Part shown: positions 1 to 7,803 of the stretch, in pieces
How positions within the stretch are numbered: the first letter of the stretch is position 1
How the letters are laid out: the number at the start of each line of letters is the position of its first letter
Source of the DNA: Xanthomonas sp.
GTDB lineage: Bacteria; Pseudomonadota; Gammaproteobacteria; Xanthomonadales; Xanthomonadaceae
Reading direction: 5' to 3'
Length of the DNA: 64,000 nucleotides
Assembly (NCBI RefSeq): GCF_017163755.1
Contig: NZ_JAFIWC010000001.1
Location: 124,001-188,000, forward strand
Notes under the pieces: model-generated
Told to the model about the DNA's origin: nothing
Database searches by the model: none
Seen by the model: the letters and a program-made list of their open reading frames with translations, nothing else
Translations under genes and position numbers: made by a program

Positions 1-177
1 GTCCAGCACCAGCGTCGGCACCACGCCGGCCGGGTTCAGCGCCAGGTACCCCGGCGCCTTGTGTTCGCGCCGTTCGAAGTCCAGCGCGTGCAGCGTGTGG
101 GGCACCTCCAGCTCGATCAGCAGCCAGTGCACCACCAGCGCGGCGGTGCTGGGCGAGTAGTACAGCGTGTTGCTCAT
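1..177 (-). CDS. Glutathione S-transferase, N-terminal part (runs off left edge)
   Basis: The 59 codons visible read as the thioredoxin-fold start of a cytosolic glutathione S-transferase. The protein opens MSNTLYYSPSTAALVVHWLL, followed by an IELEVPH stretch and the LNPAGVVPTLVLD segment, which matches the GST cis-proline loop (NPxGxVPxL). Such enzymes conjugate glutathione to electrophiles or reduce peroxides. The catalytic Ser/Cys would lie in the SPSTAA region near residue 9, but which residue acts cannot be decided. The gene lies 71 bp downstream of the fumarase gene on the same strand and may be cotranscribed. The C-terminal helical domain is outside the window, so the subclass is open. 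Confidence 0.85.
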   Translation of the reverse strand, partial: MSNTLYYSPSTAALVVHWLLIELEVPHTLHALDFERREHKAPGYLALNPAGVVPTLVLD

Positions 178-248
178 GCAGTCTCCCCGGTGGATGCCGC
201 AGGCCGGCAGCGGCGCAGCGGCCAGTTTCGCATGCCGGCGGCCGCGCT

Positions 249-1772
249 TCAGGCCGGCTCGACCACCACCGGGATCTTGCCGATCCGCGACTGCCACTGC
301 TTCGGCCCGGTCCGGTGCACCGACTCGCCGCTGGCATCCACCGCGACGGTGACCGGCATGTCCTGCACGGTGAACTCGTAGATCGCCTCCATGCCCAGGT
401 CCTCGAACGCCAGCACCTTCGACGCCTTGATCGCCTTGGACACCAGGTAGGCGGCGCCGCCGACCGCCATCAGGTACACCGCCTTGTTGTCGCGGATCGC
501 ATCGATCGCCGCGTCGCCGCGCTCGGACTTGCCGACCATGCCGAGCAGGCCGGTCTGCTCCAGCATCTGCCGGGTGAACTTGTCCATGCGCGTGGCGGTG
601 GTCGGGCCGGCCGGGCCCACCACCTCGTCGCGCACCGGATCGACCGGGCCGACGTAGTAGATGAAGCGGTTGGTGAAATCCACCGGCAGGCGCTCGCCGC
701 GGTTGAGCATGTCGACCATGCGCTTGTGCGCGGCGTCGCGTCCGGTCAGCAGCTTGCCGTTGAGCAGGATCACCTCGCCCGGCTTGAAGCTGGCGACCTC
801 CTCGCGGGTGATGGTGTCCAGGTTCACCCGGCGCGCGTTGGCCGGGTTGTAGGTGAGCTTGGGCCAGTCTTCCAGCGACGGCGGATCGAGCATCACCGGG
901 CCGCTGCCGTCCAGGGTGAAATGCGCGTGGCGGGTGGCGGCGCAGTTGGGGATCATCGCCACCGGCAGGTTGGCGGCATGGGTCGGGTAATCCTTGACCT
1001 TGATGTCCAGCACCGTGGTCAGCCCGCCCAGCCCCTGCGCGCCGATGCCCAGCGCGTTGACCTTCTCGTACAGCTCCAGGCGCAGCTCCTCGGCGCGGTT
1101 GGCCGCGCCGCGCGCCTGCAGCTCGGTGATGTCGATCGGCTCCATCAGCGCCTCCTTGGCCAGCAGCATCGCCTTCTCGGCGGTGCCGCCGATGCCGATG
1201 CCGAGCATGCCCGGCGGGCACCAGCCGGCGCCCATCGTCGGCACCGTCTTCAGCACCCAGTCGACGATCGAGTCGGAAGGATTGAGCATGGCGAACTTGC
1301 TCTTGGCCTCCGAGCCGCCGCCCTTGGCGGCGACGATGACGTCGACGGTGGCGCCCGGCACGACCTTGACGTTGACCACCGCCGGGGTGTTGTCCCGGGT
1401 GTTGGCGCGCTTGCCGGCCGGGTCGGCCAGCACGCTGGCGCGCAGCTTGTTGTCCGGGTGGTTGTAGGCGCGGCGCACGCCTTCGTTGACCATGTCCTCC
1501 ACGCCCATGGTGGCGTCGCTCCAGCGCACGTCCATGCCGATTTCCAGGAACACGGTGACGATGCCGGTGTCCTGGCAGATCGGGCGGTGGCCTTCGGCAC
1601 ACATGCGCGAGTTGATCAGGATCTGCGCGATCGCGTCCTTGGCCGCGACCGACTCCTCGCGCTCGTAGGCGGCGGCGAGGTTCTTGATGTAGTCGACCGG
1701 GTGGTAGTAGCTGATGTACTGCAGCGCGTCGGCGACGCTCTGGATGAAGTCTTCCTGCTTGATCGTGGTCAC
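249..1772 (-). CDS. fumA: Class I fumarate hydratase (iron-sulfur type)
   Basis: 507 residues, the usual length for the oxygen-sensitive class I fumarases that interconvert fumarate and malate in the TCA cycle in the cytoplasm. The N-terminal Fe-S hydro-lyase alpha part carries C58 and C66 in MCAEGHRPICQDTG, then GWCPPGMLGIGIGG and PNCAATRH, which supply or surround the [4Fe-4S] ligands. The C-terminal beta part contains LLTGRDAAHKRM and the GPTTATRMD stretch. Both halves are fused in one chain as in E. coli FumA/FumB. The start gives MTTIKQEDFI. The symbol follows the family; fumB is equally possible. It is transcribed away from the ECF sigma gene. Confidence 0.95.
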   Translation of the reverse strand: MTTIKQEDFIQSVADALQYISYYHPVDYIKNLAAAYEREESVAAKDAIAQILINSRMCAEGHRPICQDTGIVTVFLEIGMDVRWSDATMGVEDMVNEGVRRAYNHPDNKLRASVLADPAGKRANTRDNTPAVVNVKVVPGATVDVIVAAKGGGSEAKSKFAMLNPSDSIVDWVLKTVPTMGAGWCPPGMLGIGIGGTAEKAMLLAKEALMEPIDITELQARGAANRAEELRLELYEKVNALGIGAQGLGGLTTVLDIKVKDYPTHAANLPVAMIPNCAATRHAHFTLDGSGPVMLDPPSLEDWPKLTYNPANARRVNLDTITREEVASFKPGEVILLNGKLLTGRDAAHKRMVDMLNRGERLPVDFTNRFIYYVGPVDPVRDEVVGPAGPTTATRMDKFTRQMLEQTGLLGMVGKSERGDAAIDAIRDNKAVYLMAVGGAAYLVSKAIKASKVLAFEDLGMEAIYEFTVQDMPVTVAVDASGESVHRTGPKQWQSRIGKIPVVVEPA

Positions 1773-1839
1773 GGCTGGCTCGACGGGCTGGCGGGGGGAG
1801 AACCGGCTTATTTTAGGGCAAAGTGGCGGCCCCGCCCGC

Positions 1840-1866
1840 TGTCACGCCGGCACGCGCTGTTCCGTC
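1840..1866 (+). promoter_or_regulatory. ECF41-type promoter of the sigma factor gene
   Basis: TGTCAC at 1840-1845 and CGTC at 1863-1866, separated by 17 bp. This matches the recalled ECF41 target (TGTCACA, then CGTC). The same pair with the same spacer occurs upstream of the CxxC gene at 2786-2812. The -10 element ends only 9 bp before the sigma ATG, so the transcript may be leaderless. Sequence match seen; sigma specificity inferred from the family. Confidence 0.75.
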
Positions 1867-1875
1867 CTGGTCGCC

Positions 1876-2763
1876 ATGAGCCCCGATCCCACCTTCGAAT
1901 CCCTCCGTCCCCGGCTGTTCGGCCTGGCCTACCGCCTGCTCGGCAGCCGCAGCGACGCCGAGGACGTGCTGCAGGACGCCTGGCTGCGCTGGCAGGGCAG
2001 CGACCGCGACGCGGTGCGCGATGCCGAGGCCTGGCTGGTCACCACCACCACCCGGCTCGGCCTGGACCGGCTGCGCGCGGCGCGCAGCGCGCGCGTCCAC
2101 TACACCGGCCCGTGGCTGCCGGAGCCGGTGCAGGTGGCCGAGGACGCCGACCCGGCCGAACGCCACGCGATGGCCGAGCAGGTCTCGATCGCGTTCCTGG
2201 CGCTGCTGGAGCGGCTGGGCCCGGACGAGCGCGCCGCCTACCTGCTCAAGGAGGCATTCGACTACGACTATGCGCAGATCGGCCAGCTGCTCGGGCGTGC
2301 CGAGGCCAGCTGCCGCCAGCTGGTGCATCGCGCGCGCGAACGGCTCAAGGCCGCGCGGCCGCGCTTCGCGGTCGCGCCGGAACGGCACCGGCAGCTGCTC
2401 GAGCGCTTCATGCACGCCTCGCAGCAGGGCGATCGCGGCGCGATCATGGCCCTGCTCGACGCCAATGCGCGGATGCTCTCCGATGGCGGCGGCAAGGTCA
2501 CCGCCACGCTGCGGCCGCTGCTCGGCGCCGAACGCATCGCGTGGCTGTACTGGGCGGTGTCCCGGCGCGGGCTGGGCCTGCAGGCGCGGATCGGCACGGT
2601 CAACGGCGAACCGGCGATCCTGCGCTTCGTCGGCGGCCGGCTGCACTCGGCCACGCTGGTGGTGGTCGACGGGGCGCGCATCGTCGAGGTGCTGACGCTG
2701 ATGAACCCGGACAAGCTGCCGGCGCTGGCCGGATCCGGTTCGGCGGCGGCCGCCGCCGGCTAG
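1876..2763 (+). CDS. ECF41-family RNA polymerase sigma factor with SnoaL-like C-terminal domain
   Basis: 295 residues from the ATG that directly follows the promoter. Sigma region 2 spans roughly residues 5-75 (FGLAYRLLGSRSDAEDVLQDAW) and region 4 roughly 105-160 (LGPDERAAYLLKEAFDYDYA). A C-terminal SnoaL-like extension of about 125 residues follows. Three ECF41 signatures are present: WLPEP (80-84), DGGGK (203-207) and NPDKL (277-281). In this family the C-terminal domain replaces an anti-sigma factor and tunes activity. The gene is followed by its usual partner, a CxxC carboxymuconolactone decarboxylase-like protein, and both have the same promoter motif, so autoregulation is inferred. The in-frame ATG at 1714 was rejected because it lies upstream of the promoter and inside fumarase. 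Confidence 0.92.
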   Translation: MSPDPTFESLRPRLFGLAYRLLGSRSDAEDVLQDAWLRWQGSDRDAVRDAEAWLVTTTTRLGLDRLRAARSARVHYTGPWLPEPVQVAEDADPAERHAMAEQVSIAFLALLERLGPDERAAYLLKEAFDYDYAQIGQLLGRAEASCRQLVHRARERLKAARPRFAVAPERHRQLLERFMHASQQGDRGAIMALLDANARMLSDGGGKVTATLRPLLGAERIAWLYWAVSRRGLGLQARIGTVNGEPAILRFVGGRLHSATLVVVDGARIVEVLTLMNPDKLPALAGSGSAAAAAG

Positions 2764-2785
2764 CCGGCACGCACGCGCCGGGCGC

Positions 2786-2812
2786 TGTCACGCCGCCGCG
2801 CGCTGCCACGTC
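2786..2812 (+). promoter_or_regulatory. Second ECF41-type promoter, upstream of the CxxC partner gene
   Basis: TGTCAC at 2786-2791 and CGTC at 2809-2812 with a 17-bp spacer. The 33-bp surroundings align without gaps to the sigma gene promoter, including GCTGTCACGCCG on the left and CGTCCTGG on the right. This links the two genes into one regulon. Confidence 0.75.
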
Positions 2813-2830
2813 CTGGGTGCGAAGACGGCC

Positions 2831-3298
2831 ATGGCGGCCGTCATGGCACGAGCCCCCATGCACTTCCATCGCATCGACTACACCCGCCACGAACCCGAAG
2901 CCTTCCGCGCCCTGCTGGCCGCCAGCCAGCAGGTGCACGAGGGCGTGCTCGGCGCCGAGCTGGCCGAACTGGTGTTCCTGCGCGTCTCCCAGCTCAACGG
3001 CTGCGCGTACTGCATCGACATGCACGCCACCGCGCTGCGCAAGGCCGGCATCGAGCCGCGCAAGCTCGACACGGTCGCCGGCTGGCGCGAGAGCCGCTTC
3101 TTCGACGCGCGCGAACGCGTGGCGCTGGACTGGGCCGAGGCGCTGACCACGCTGCCGTCCGGCGCGCCGCCGCAGGCGCGCTACGACGCGCTGGCGGCGC
3201 ACTTCGACGAACACGGCATCAGCGAACTGACGATGGCCATCGCCGTGATCAACGCCTGGAACCGGCTGGGCGTGGGCCTGCAACCGGTCCTGCCCTGA
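2831..3298 (+). CDS. AhpD/carboxymuconolactone decarboxylase-like CxxC protein
   Basis: 155 residues, all-helical AhpD-like fold. The core LNGCAYCIDMHATALRKAG contains the redox CxxC pair (C58, C61) and a downstream His (H65), the arrangement of the alkylhydroperoxidase D core domain. Members reduce peroxides or act as thiol oxidoreductases; the substrate here is unknown. ECF41 sigma factors are commonly paired with genes of this family, and the matching promoter at 2786-2812 supports that. ATG codons at 2843 and 2858 are alternative starts; the first is kept because it sits 18 bp after the -10 element. Confidence 0.88.
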   Translation: MAAVMARAPMHFHRIDYTRHEPEAFRALLAASQQVHEGVLGAELAELVFLRVSQLNGCAYCIDMHATALRKAGIEPRKLDTVAGWRESRFFDARERVALDWAEALTTLPSGAPPQARYDALAAHFDEHGISELTMAIAVINAWNRLGVGLQPVLP

Positions 3299-3380
3299 TC
3301 GCGTGCGGCATCGTGTCGCGGACATCTGCCCGCAACACGATGCCGTTAGCGTCGCCGCATCCAACGCAGGCGGGACCGGC

Positions 3381-4346
3381 ATGAGCGAGAAGTTCGCGGC
3401 ACACAGGGCGGCCAACCAGGATGCGGACGACGCGCCGCAGCTGTCCGCCTCCCCCGGCTTCGCGCCCGCGCCGCGCCATCGCCTGCTGCTGTGCCCGCCC
3501 ACCCACTTCGCGGTGGACTACGTGATCAATCCGTGGATGCAAGGCCATGTCCACGGCGCCGATGCGCGCCGCGCCGGCGCGCAGTGGCAGGCGCTGCGCC
3601 ATGTCCTGCTCGCGCACGCGCAGGTGGAGGAGATGGAGCCGGTGCCCGGCCTGCCCGACCTGCCGTTCACCGCCAACGCCGGGCTGGTGGTCGGCGACGT
3701 GTTCGTGCCCAGCCGGTTCGCCCATCCCGAGCGCCAGGGCGAGGAGCCCTACTTCATCGACTGGTTCGGCCAGCAGGGCTATCGCGTCCGTCCGCTGCCC
3801 GGCCCGCTGCGGTTCGAAGGCGCCGGCGACGCGCTGCTGGACCGCGGCGCGCAGCGGCTGTGGATGGGCTACGGGCACCGCAGCGAACGCGCGGTGGCGG
3901 CCGAACTGGAGCGCATGCTGGACCTGCAGGTGGTGCCGCTGCGCCTGCGCGATCCGCGCTTCTACCATCTGGATACCTGCTTCTGCCCGCTGCGCGGCGG
4001 CTGGCTGCTGTACTTCCCGGACGCCTTCGACGCCGAGGCGCGGCGCGAGATCGAGATGCGCGTGCCGCCGCACCGGCGCATCGCGGTCGAGGAGGCCGAC
4101 GCGCTGGCCTTCGCCTGCAACGCGGTGGACCTGGACGACCGCGTGGTGCTGAACCGCGCCAGCCCGGCCCTGCGCCAGGCGCTGGCGGCGGCCGGCTACG
4201 CGACCCACGAGACGCCTTTGGACGAGTTCCTCAAGGCCGGCGGCGCGGCGAAATGCCTGACCTTGCGCCTGGACGAAGCCGCGCAAGGATCGGCCACCGT
4301 CGGCTGGACACGGGCGACGGCACCGCAGGAACTGCGCGCGGTGTGA
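3381..4346 (+). CDS. Amidinotransferase-fold hydrolase (DDAH-like)
   Basis: 321 residues of the guanidino-group modifying superfamily (arginine deiminase, dimethylargininase, amidinotransferase). Visible landmarks in order are FTANAG (96-101), FEGAGD with acidic E146/D150, YHLDT with H196 and D198, and AKCLTL with the probable nucleophile C292 near the C-terminus. These fit the Cys-His-Asp catalytic set of hydrolases that release an amine or ammonia from substituted arginines. The first 30 residues look disordered. The ATG at 3381 was chosen because the upstream 26 codons do not look coding. The substrate (dimethylarginine, citrulline or other) cannot be read from sequence. Confidence 0.82.
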   Translation: MSEKFAAHRAANQDADDAPQLSASPGFAPAPRHRLLLCPPTHFAVDYVINPWMQGHVHGADARRAGAQWQALRHVLLAHAQVEEMEPVPGLPDLPFTANAGLVVGDVFVPSRFAHPERQGEEPYFIDWFGQQGYRVRPLPGPLRFEGAGDALLDRGAQRLWMGYGHRSERAVAAELERMLDLQVVPLRLRDPRFYHLDTCFCPLRGGWLLYFPDAFDAEARREIEMRVPPHRRIAVEEADALAFACNAVDLDDRVVLNRASPALRQALAAAGYATHETPLDEFLKAGGAAKCLTLRLDEAAQGSATVGWTRATAPQELRAV

Positions 4347-4506
4347 GCGAACGCGACGCCCGCGCGCGTCGCTGCGGCGGGGTTTCAGCTTCCGCCGCCG
4401 GCACGCGGCGGCCGCGGCCCTAGTCCGTCCGAAGACGCTCTGCCGGCAGCAACGATCGACCCCAAGCCTGCTGCGGACAGGTAACGACCGGAAGCCGACG
4501 CGCTTG

Positions 4507-4543
4507 CCGTTGCCAATCCCAAATCCCCAATCCCCAAATCCCG
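4507..4543 (+). repeat. GGGATTGGGGATT-type intergenic repeat
   Basis: GCCGTTGCCAATCCC followed by short AATCCCC direct repeats. It shares the GCCGTTGCC[A/G]ATCCC core with 55574-55595 and the GGGATTGGGGATT unit with 57745-57777. It sits in the 246-bp gap upstream of the ABC exporter. No gene is seen in that gap. Confidence 0.6.
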
Positions 4544-4592
4544 GCCCCAAAACTACTCCCCGCGCACACGCCAGCGCCGGCACAATGCGCCG

Positions 4593-6467
4593 ATGGCCTC
4601 CTCCCACACCGGCGCGACCGCGCGCCCCGCCGCATCGCCCAGCCTGCGCGAGCGCTTCAACGCGATGCGCAACCTGCCGCCGTTCCTGCGCCAGATCTGG
4701 CAGACCAGCCGCTGGCTGACCCTGAGCAGCATCGGCCTGCGCCTGCTGCGCGCGCTGATGCCGGTGGCCACGCTGTACATCGGCAAGCTGATCATCGACG
4801 AGGCGATCCACCTGGTCGGCCAGCCGCCGGGCTTCGCCTCGCTCGGCGAGGCGCTGGCCAGCGGGCGCCTGAACCGGCTGCTGGAACTGCTGGCGCTGGA
4901 ACTGGCGCTGGCGATCGGCTCGGACCTGCTCGGCCGGCTGGTCGGCTATGCCGACGCGCTGCTGTCGGAGCTGTTCACCAACGCCACCAGCGTGCGCCTG
5001 ATGGAACATGCCGCGCAGCTGGACCTGGAGGACTTCGAGGACCCGGAACTGCAGGACAAGCTGGACCGCGCGCGGCGCCAGACCATGGGCCGGATGAACC
5101 TGATGAGCCAGCTGTTCGGCCAGGTGCAGGACAGCATCACCGTGGCCAGCTTCGCGGTCGGGCTGCTGGTCTACGCGCCGTGGCTGATCGTGCTGCTGGC
5201 CGTGGCGCTGGTGCCGGCCTTCGTCGGCGAGGCGCACTTCAACGCGCTGGGCTACTCGCTCAACTTCCAGTGGACGCCGGAGCGGCGCCAGCTCGACTAC
5301 CTGCGCCAGGTCGGCGCCAGCGTCGAGACCGCCAAGGAAGTGAAGATCTTCAACCTGCACCGCTTCCTGATCGAGCGCTACCGCCGGCTGGCCGACAAGT
5401 TCTACCAGGCCAACCGCGCCCTGGCGCGCAAGCGCGCGCTGTGGGGCACGCTGCTGGCGGCGCTGGGCACGCTGGGCTACTACGTCGCCTACGGCTACAT
5501 CGCCTGGCGCACGGTGCGCGGGGATTTCAGCATCGGCGACCTGACCTTCCTGGCCGGCAGCTTCCTGCGCCTGCGCCAGCTGCTGGAAGGCCTGCTGATC
5601 GGTTTCTCGCAGGTCGCCGGGCAGGCGCTGTACCTGGACGACCTGTATTCGTTCTTCGACATCGTGCCGGAGATCCAGTCGCGGCCCGGCGCGGTGCCGG
5701 TGCCGCGGCCGATCGCGCGCGGCTTCGTGTTCGAGGACGTGGGCTTCCGCTATCCCGACGCCGAGCAGTGGGCGGTGCGGCACCTGGACTTCGAGCTGCG
5801 CGCCGGCGAAGTGCTGGCGCTGGTGGGCGAGAACGGCGCCGGCAAGACCACCCTGGTCAAGCTGCTGGCGCGCCTGTACGACCCGGACGAAGGCCGCATC
5901 CTGCTCGACGGGCGCGACCTGCGCGACTACGACCTGGACGACCTGCGCGCCAACCTGGGGGTGATCTTCCAGGACTTCGTGCGCTACCACCTCACCGCCG
6001 GCGAGAACATCGGCGTGGGCCGGGTGGACTCGATGGACGACGCGCCGCGCATCCGCGCCGCGGCGCAGCGGGCGATGGCCGGCGAGCTGATCGATTCGCT
6101 GCCGCACGGCTACGAGCAGCTGATCGGGCGCCGCTTCAAGACCGGCGTGGACCTGTCCGGCGGGCAGTGGCAGAAGATCGCGATCGCGCGCGCGTACATG
6201 CGCGATGCGCAGGTGATGATCCTCGACGAGCCGACCGCGGCGCTGGATGCGCGCAGCGAGTTCGAGGTGTTCCAGCGCTTCAAGGAGCTGTCGGACAACC
6301 GCACCGCGGTGCTGATCTCGCACCGCTTCTCCAGCGTGCGCATGGCCGACCGCATCCTGGTGCTGGCGGGGGGCCAGATCGAGGCCAGCGGCACCCATGC
6401 GCAGCTGATGGCGCAGGGCGGGCGCTATGCGGAACTGTTCGAACTGCAGGCGGCCGGTTACCGTTGA
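4593..6467 (+). CDS. ABC exporter, fused permease and ATPase (type IV/B-family)
   Basis: 624 residues with an N-terminal transmembrane domain (about 40-340) and a C-terminal nucleotide-binding domain. The ATPase half shows Walker A GENGAGKTT (from about 412), signature LSGGQWQ (about 521), Walker B VMILDEPTAALD (about 541) and the switch His in LISHRF. The architecture is that of a half-transporter acting as a dimer in the inner membrane to export lipids, peptides or drugs; the substrate is not evident. It contains a long helical stretch rich in LLELLALELALAI. It is followed 26 bp later by the PQQ dehydrogenase gene, so the two may share a transcript. Confidence 0.93.
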   Translation: MASSHTGATARPAASPSLRERFNAMRNLPPFLRQIWQTSRWLTLSSIGLRLLRALMPVATLYIGKLIIDEAIHLVGQPPGFASLGEALASGRLNRLLELLALELALAIGSDLLGRLVGYADALLSELFTNATSVRLMEHAAQLDLEDFEDPELQDKLDRARRQTMGRMNLMSQLFGQVQDSITVASFAVGLLVYAPWLIVLLAVALVPAFVGEAHFNALGYSLNFQWTPERRQLDYLRQVGASVETAKEVKIFNLHRFLIERYRRLADKFYQANRALARKRALWGTLLAALGTLGYYVAYGYIAWRTVRGDFSIGDLTFLAGSFLRLRQLLEGLLIGFSQVAGQALYLDDLYSFFDIVPEIQSRPGAVPVPRPIARGFVFEDVGFRYPDAEQWAVRHLDFELRAGEVLALVGENGAGKTTLVKLLARLYDPDEGRILLDGRDLRDYDLDDLRANLGVIFQDFVRYHLTAGENIGVGRVDSMDDAPRIRAAAQRAMAGELIDSLPHGYEQLIGRRFKTGVDLSGGQWQKIAIARAYMRDAQVMILDEPTAALDARSEFEVFQRFKELSDNRTAVLISHRFSSVRMADRILVLAGGQIEASGTHAQLMAQGGRYAELFELQAAGYR

Positions 6468-6493
6468 GGCTTCGACCCCACCGAGGCATCGCG

Positions 6494-7708
6494 ATGACCC
6501 TGCCCTTCCCGCCCGTCGTCCCGCCGCGCGGCACCGCCGCCTGGATCCTGCTGCTGGCGCTGTGCGGCTGCGGCCGCGACGCCGGCGACCAAGCCGCCGA
6601 GCCGCGCGCGCACGCGCTCGCGCAGGCGCCGGTGCGCACCTTCGACAGCAGCGCCGGGCCGTACCAGGTCGCCGAGATCGCGCGCGGCCTGGCCCATCCG
6701 TGGGCGGTGGCGCCGCTGCCCGGCGGCGACCTGCTGGTCAGCGAACGCGGCGGCACGCTGCGCCGGATCGGCGCCGACGGCCAGGTATCGGCGCCGATCC
6801 GCGGCGTGCCGGCGGTGATGGCGCGCGGCCAGGGCGGCCTGCTCGACGTGGTGCCGGCCCCGGACTTCGCCCGCAGCCGCCGGATCTACCTCAGCTATGC
6901 CGAACCCGAAGGCGCGCTGTCGGGCACCGCGGTGGCGCTGGCCACGCTGAGCGCGGACGGCACGGCGCTGAACGACGTGCGCCGGATCTACCAGCAGCAG
7001 CCGAAGGTGGACACCGAGAACCATTTCGGCTCGCGGCTGGCGTTCGACGGCCACGGCCATCTGTTTGTCAGCCAGGGCGAGCGCACGCTCAGGCCGCTGG
7101 CGCAGCAGCTGGACAAGCTGCAGGGCAAGCTGGTGCGGCTGAACCTGGACGGCGGCGTGCCGGCCGACAATCCCTTCGTCGGCCGCAGCGACGCGCGCGC
7201 GGAGATCTGGAGCTACGGCCACCGCAACGCGCAGGGCCTGGCCTTCGATCCGCGCACCGGCATCCTGTGGCAGAGCGAGCACGGCCCGCGCGGCGGCGAC
7301 GAGCTGAACCTGCCGCAGCCGGGCAGGAACTACGGCTGGCCGCTGGCCACCGACGGCATCGACTACTCCGGCCAGCCGATCGCCGAGGCGCAGGGCAAGC
7401 GCGTGGACGGCACCGAGCCGCCGCACCATGTCTGGGCCAAGTCGCCGGGCCTGAGCGGCATGGCGTTTCTGGTCGGCCAGCCCGGCAGCGCCTGGAACGA
7501 CAGCCTGTTCCTGGGCTCGCTGGCCGAGCGCAACCTGATCCGGCTGAGCCTGGACGGCGATCGCATCGTGGCCGAGGAACGCCTGCTCGGCGAACTGGGG
7601 CAACGCGTGCGCGACGTGCGCGCCGGCGCCGACGGGCAGCTGTACGTGGTCACCGACGAGCCGGACGGCAAGCTGCTGCGGCTGCAGCCGCCCGCCCGGG
7701 CGCGCTAG
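6494..7708 (+). CDS. PQQ-dependent sugar dehydrogenase-like lipoprotein (sorbosone/Asd family)
   Basis: 404 residues. The N-terminus has a hydrophobic signal ending LLLALCGCGRD, compatible with a lipobox LCG-C. The body is the soluble glucose/sorbosone dehydrogenase beta-propeller: GLAHPWAVAPLPGGDLLVSER, GGLLDVVPAPDF, NHFGSRLAFDGHGHLFVS, WSYGHRNAQGLAFDP, SEHGPRGGDELN and NYGWP are its typical blade motifs. The family (E. coli YliI/Asd) oxidises aldose sugars with PQQ in the periplasm; whether this host supplies PQQ cannot be told. The start follows a GAGGC-rich leader and excludes a very long upstream frame that overlaps the ABC gene. Confidence 0.92.
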   Translation: MTLPFPPVVPPRGTAAWILLLALCGCGRDAGDQAAEPRAHALAQAPVRTFDSSAGPYQVAEIARGLAHPWAVAPLPGGDLLVSERGGTLRRIGADGQVSAPIRGVPAVMARGQGGLLDVVPAPDFARSRRIYLSYAEPEGALSGTAVALATLSADGTALNDVRRIYQQQPKVDTENHFGSRLAFDGHGHLFVSQGERTLRPLAQQLDKLQGKLVRLNLDGGVPADNPFVGRSDARAEIWSYGHRNAQGLAFDPRTGILWQSEHGPRGGDELNLPQPGRNYGWPLATDGIDYSGQPIAEAQGKRVDGTEPPHHVWAKSPGLSGMAFLVGQPGSAWNDSLFLGSLAERNLIRLSLDGDRIVAEERLLGELGQRVRDVRAGADGQLYVVTDEPDGKLLRLQPPARAR

Positions 7709-7715
7709 AATCGCC

Positions 7716-7735
7716 GCCCCGCGCCGCTGCGGGGC
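7716..7735 (+). terminator. Possible hairpin terminator after the PQQ dehydrogenase
   Basis: GCCCCGC and GCGGGGC form a 7-bp G+C stem around a 6-nt loop just after the stop codon. There is no clear T-run behind it, so it may be only a transcript-end hairpin. Confidence 0.35.
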
Positions 7736-7741
7736 TCGGTT

Positions 7742-7760
7742 AATGAGAGCAAATCTCATT
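7742..7760 (+). promoter_or_regulatory. Fur-box-like palindrome upstream of ferredoxin-NADP reductase
   Basis: AATGAGAgcaaaTCTCATT, a perfect 7-5-7 inverted repeat of 19 bp, 44 bp before the start of the reductase. The outer arms match those of Fur sites of the AATGAGAAT..ATTCTCATT type; the five central bases do not. Iron control of this flavoenzyme would make sense, but other dimeric repressors could bind. Confidence 0.5.
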
Positions 7761-7803
7761 TGAGCTAAACTAGGCGCATCCCTCCTCCCACGCGATTAAC
7801 GGC

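Noticed and set aside
315..3146. 943-codon open frame on the plus strand
   Set aside because: It runs opposite the fumarase gene and across the ECF41 gene; composition is His/Arg/Ala-rich and shows no known domain. High G+C makes long antisense frames common here.
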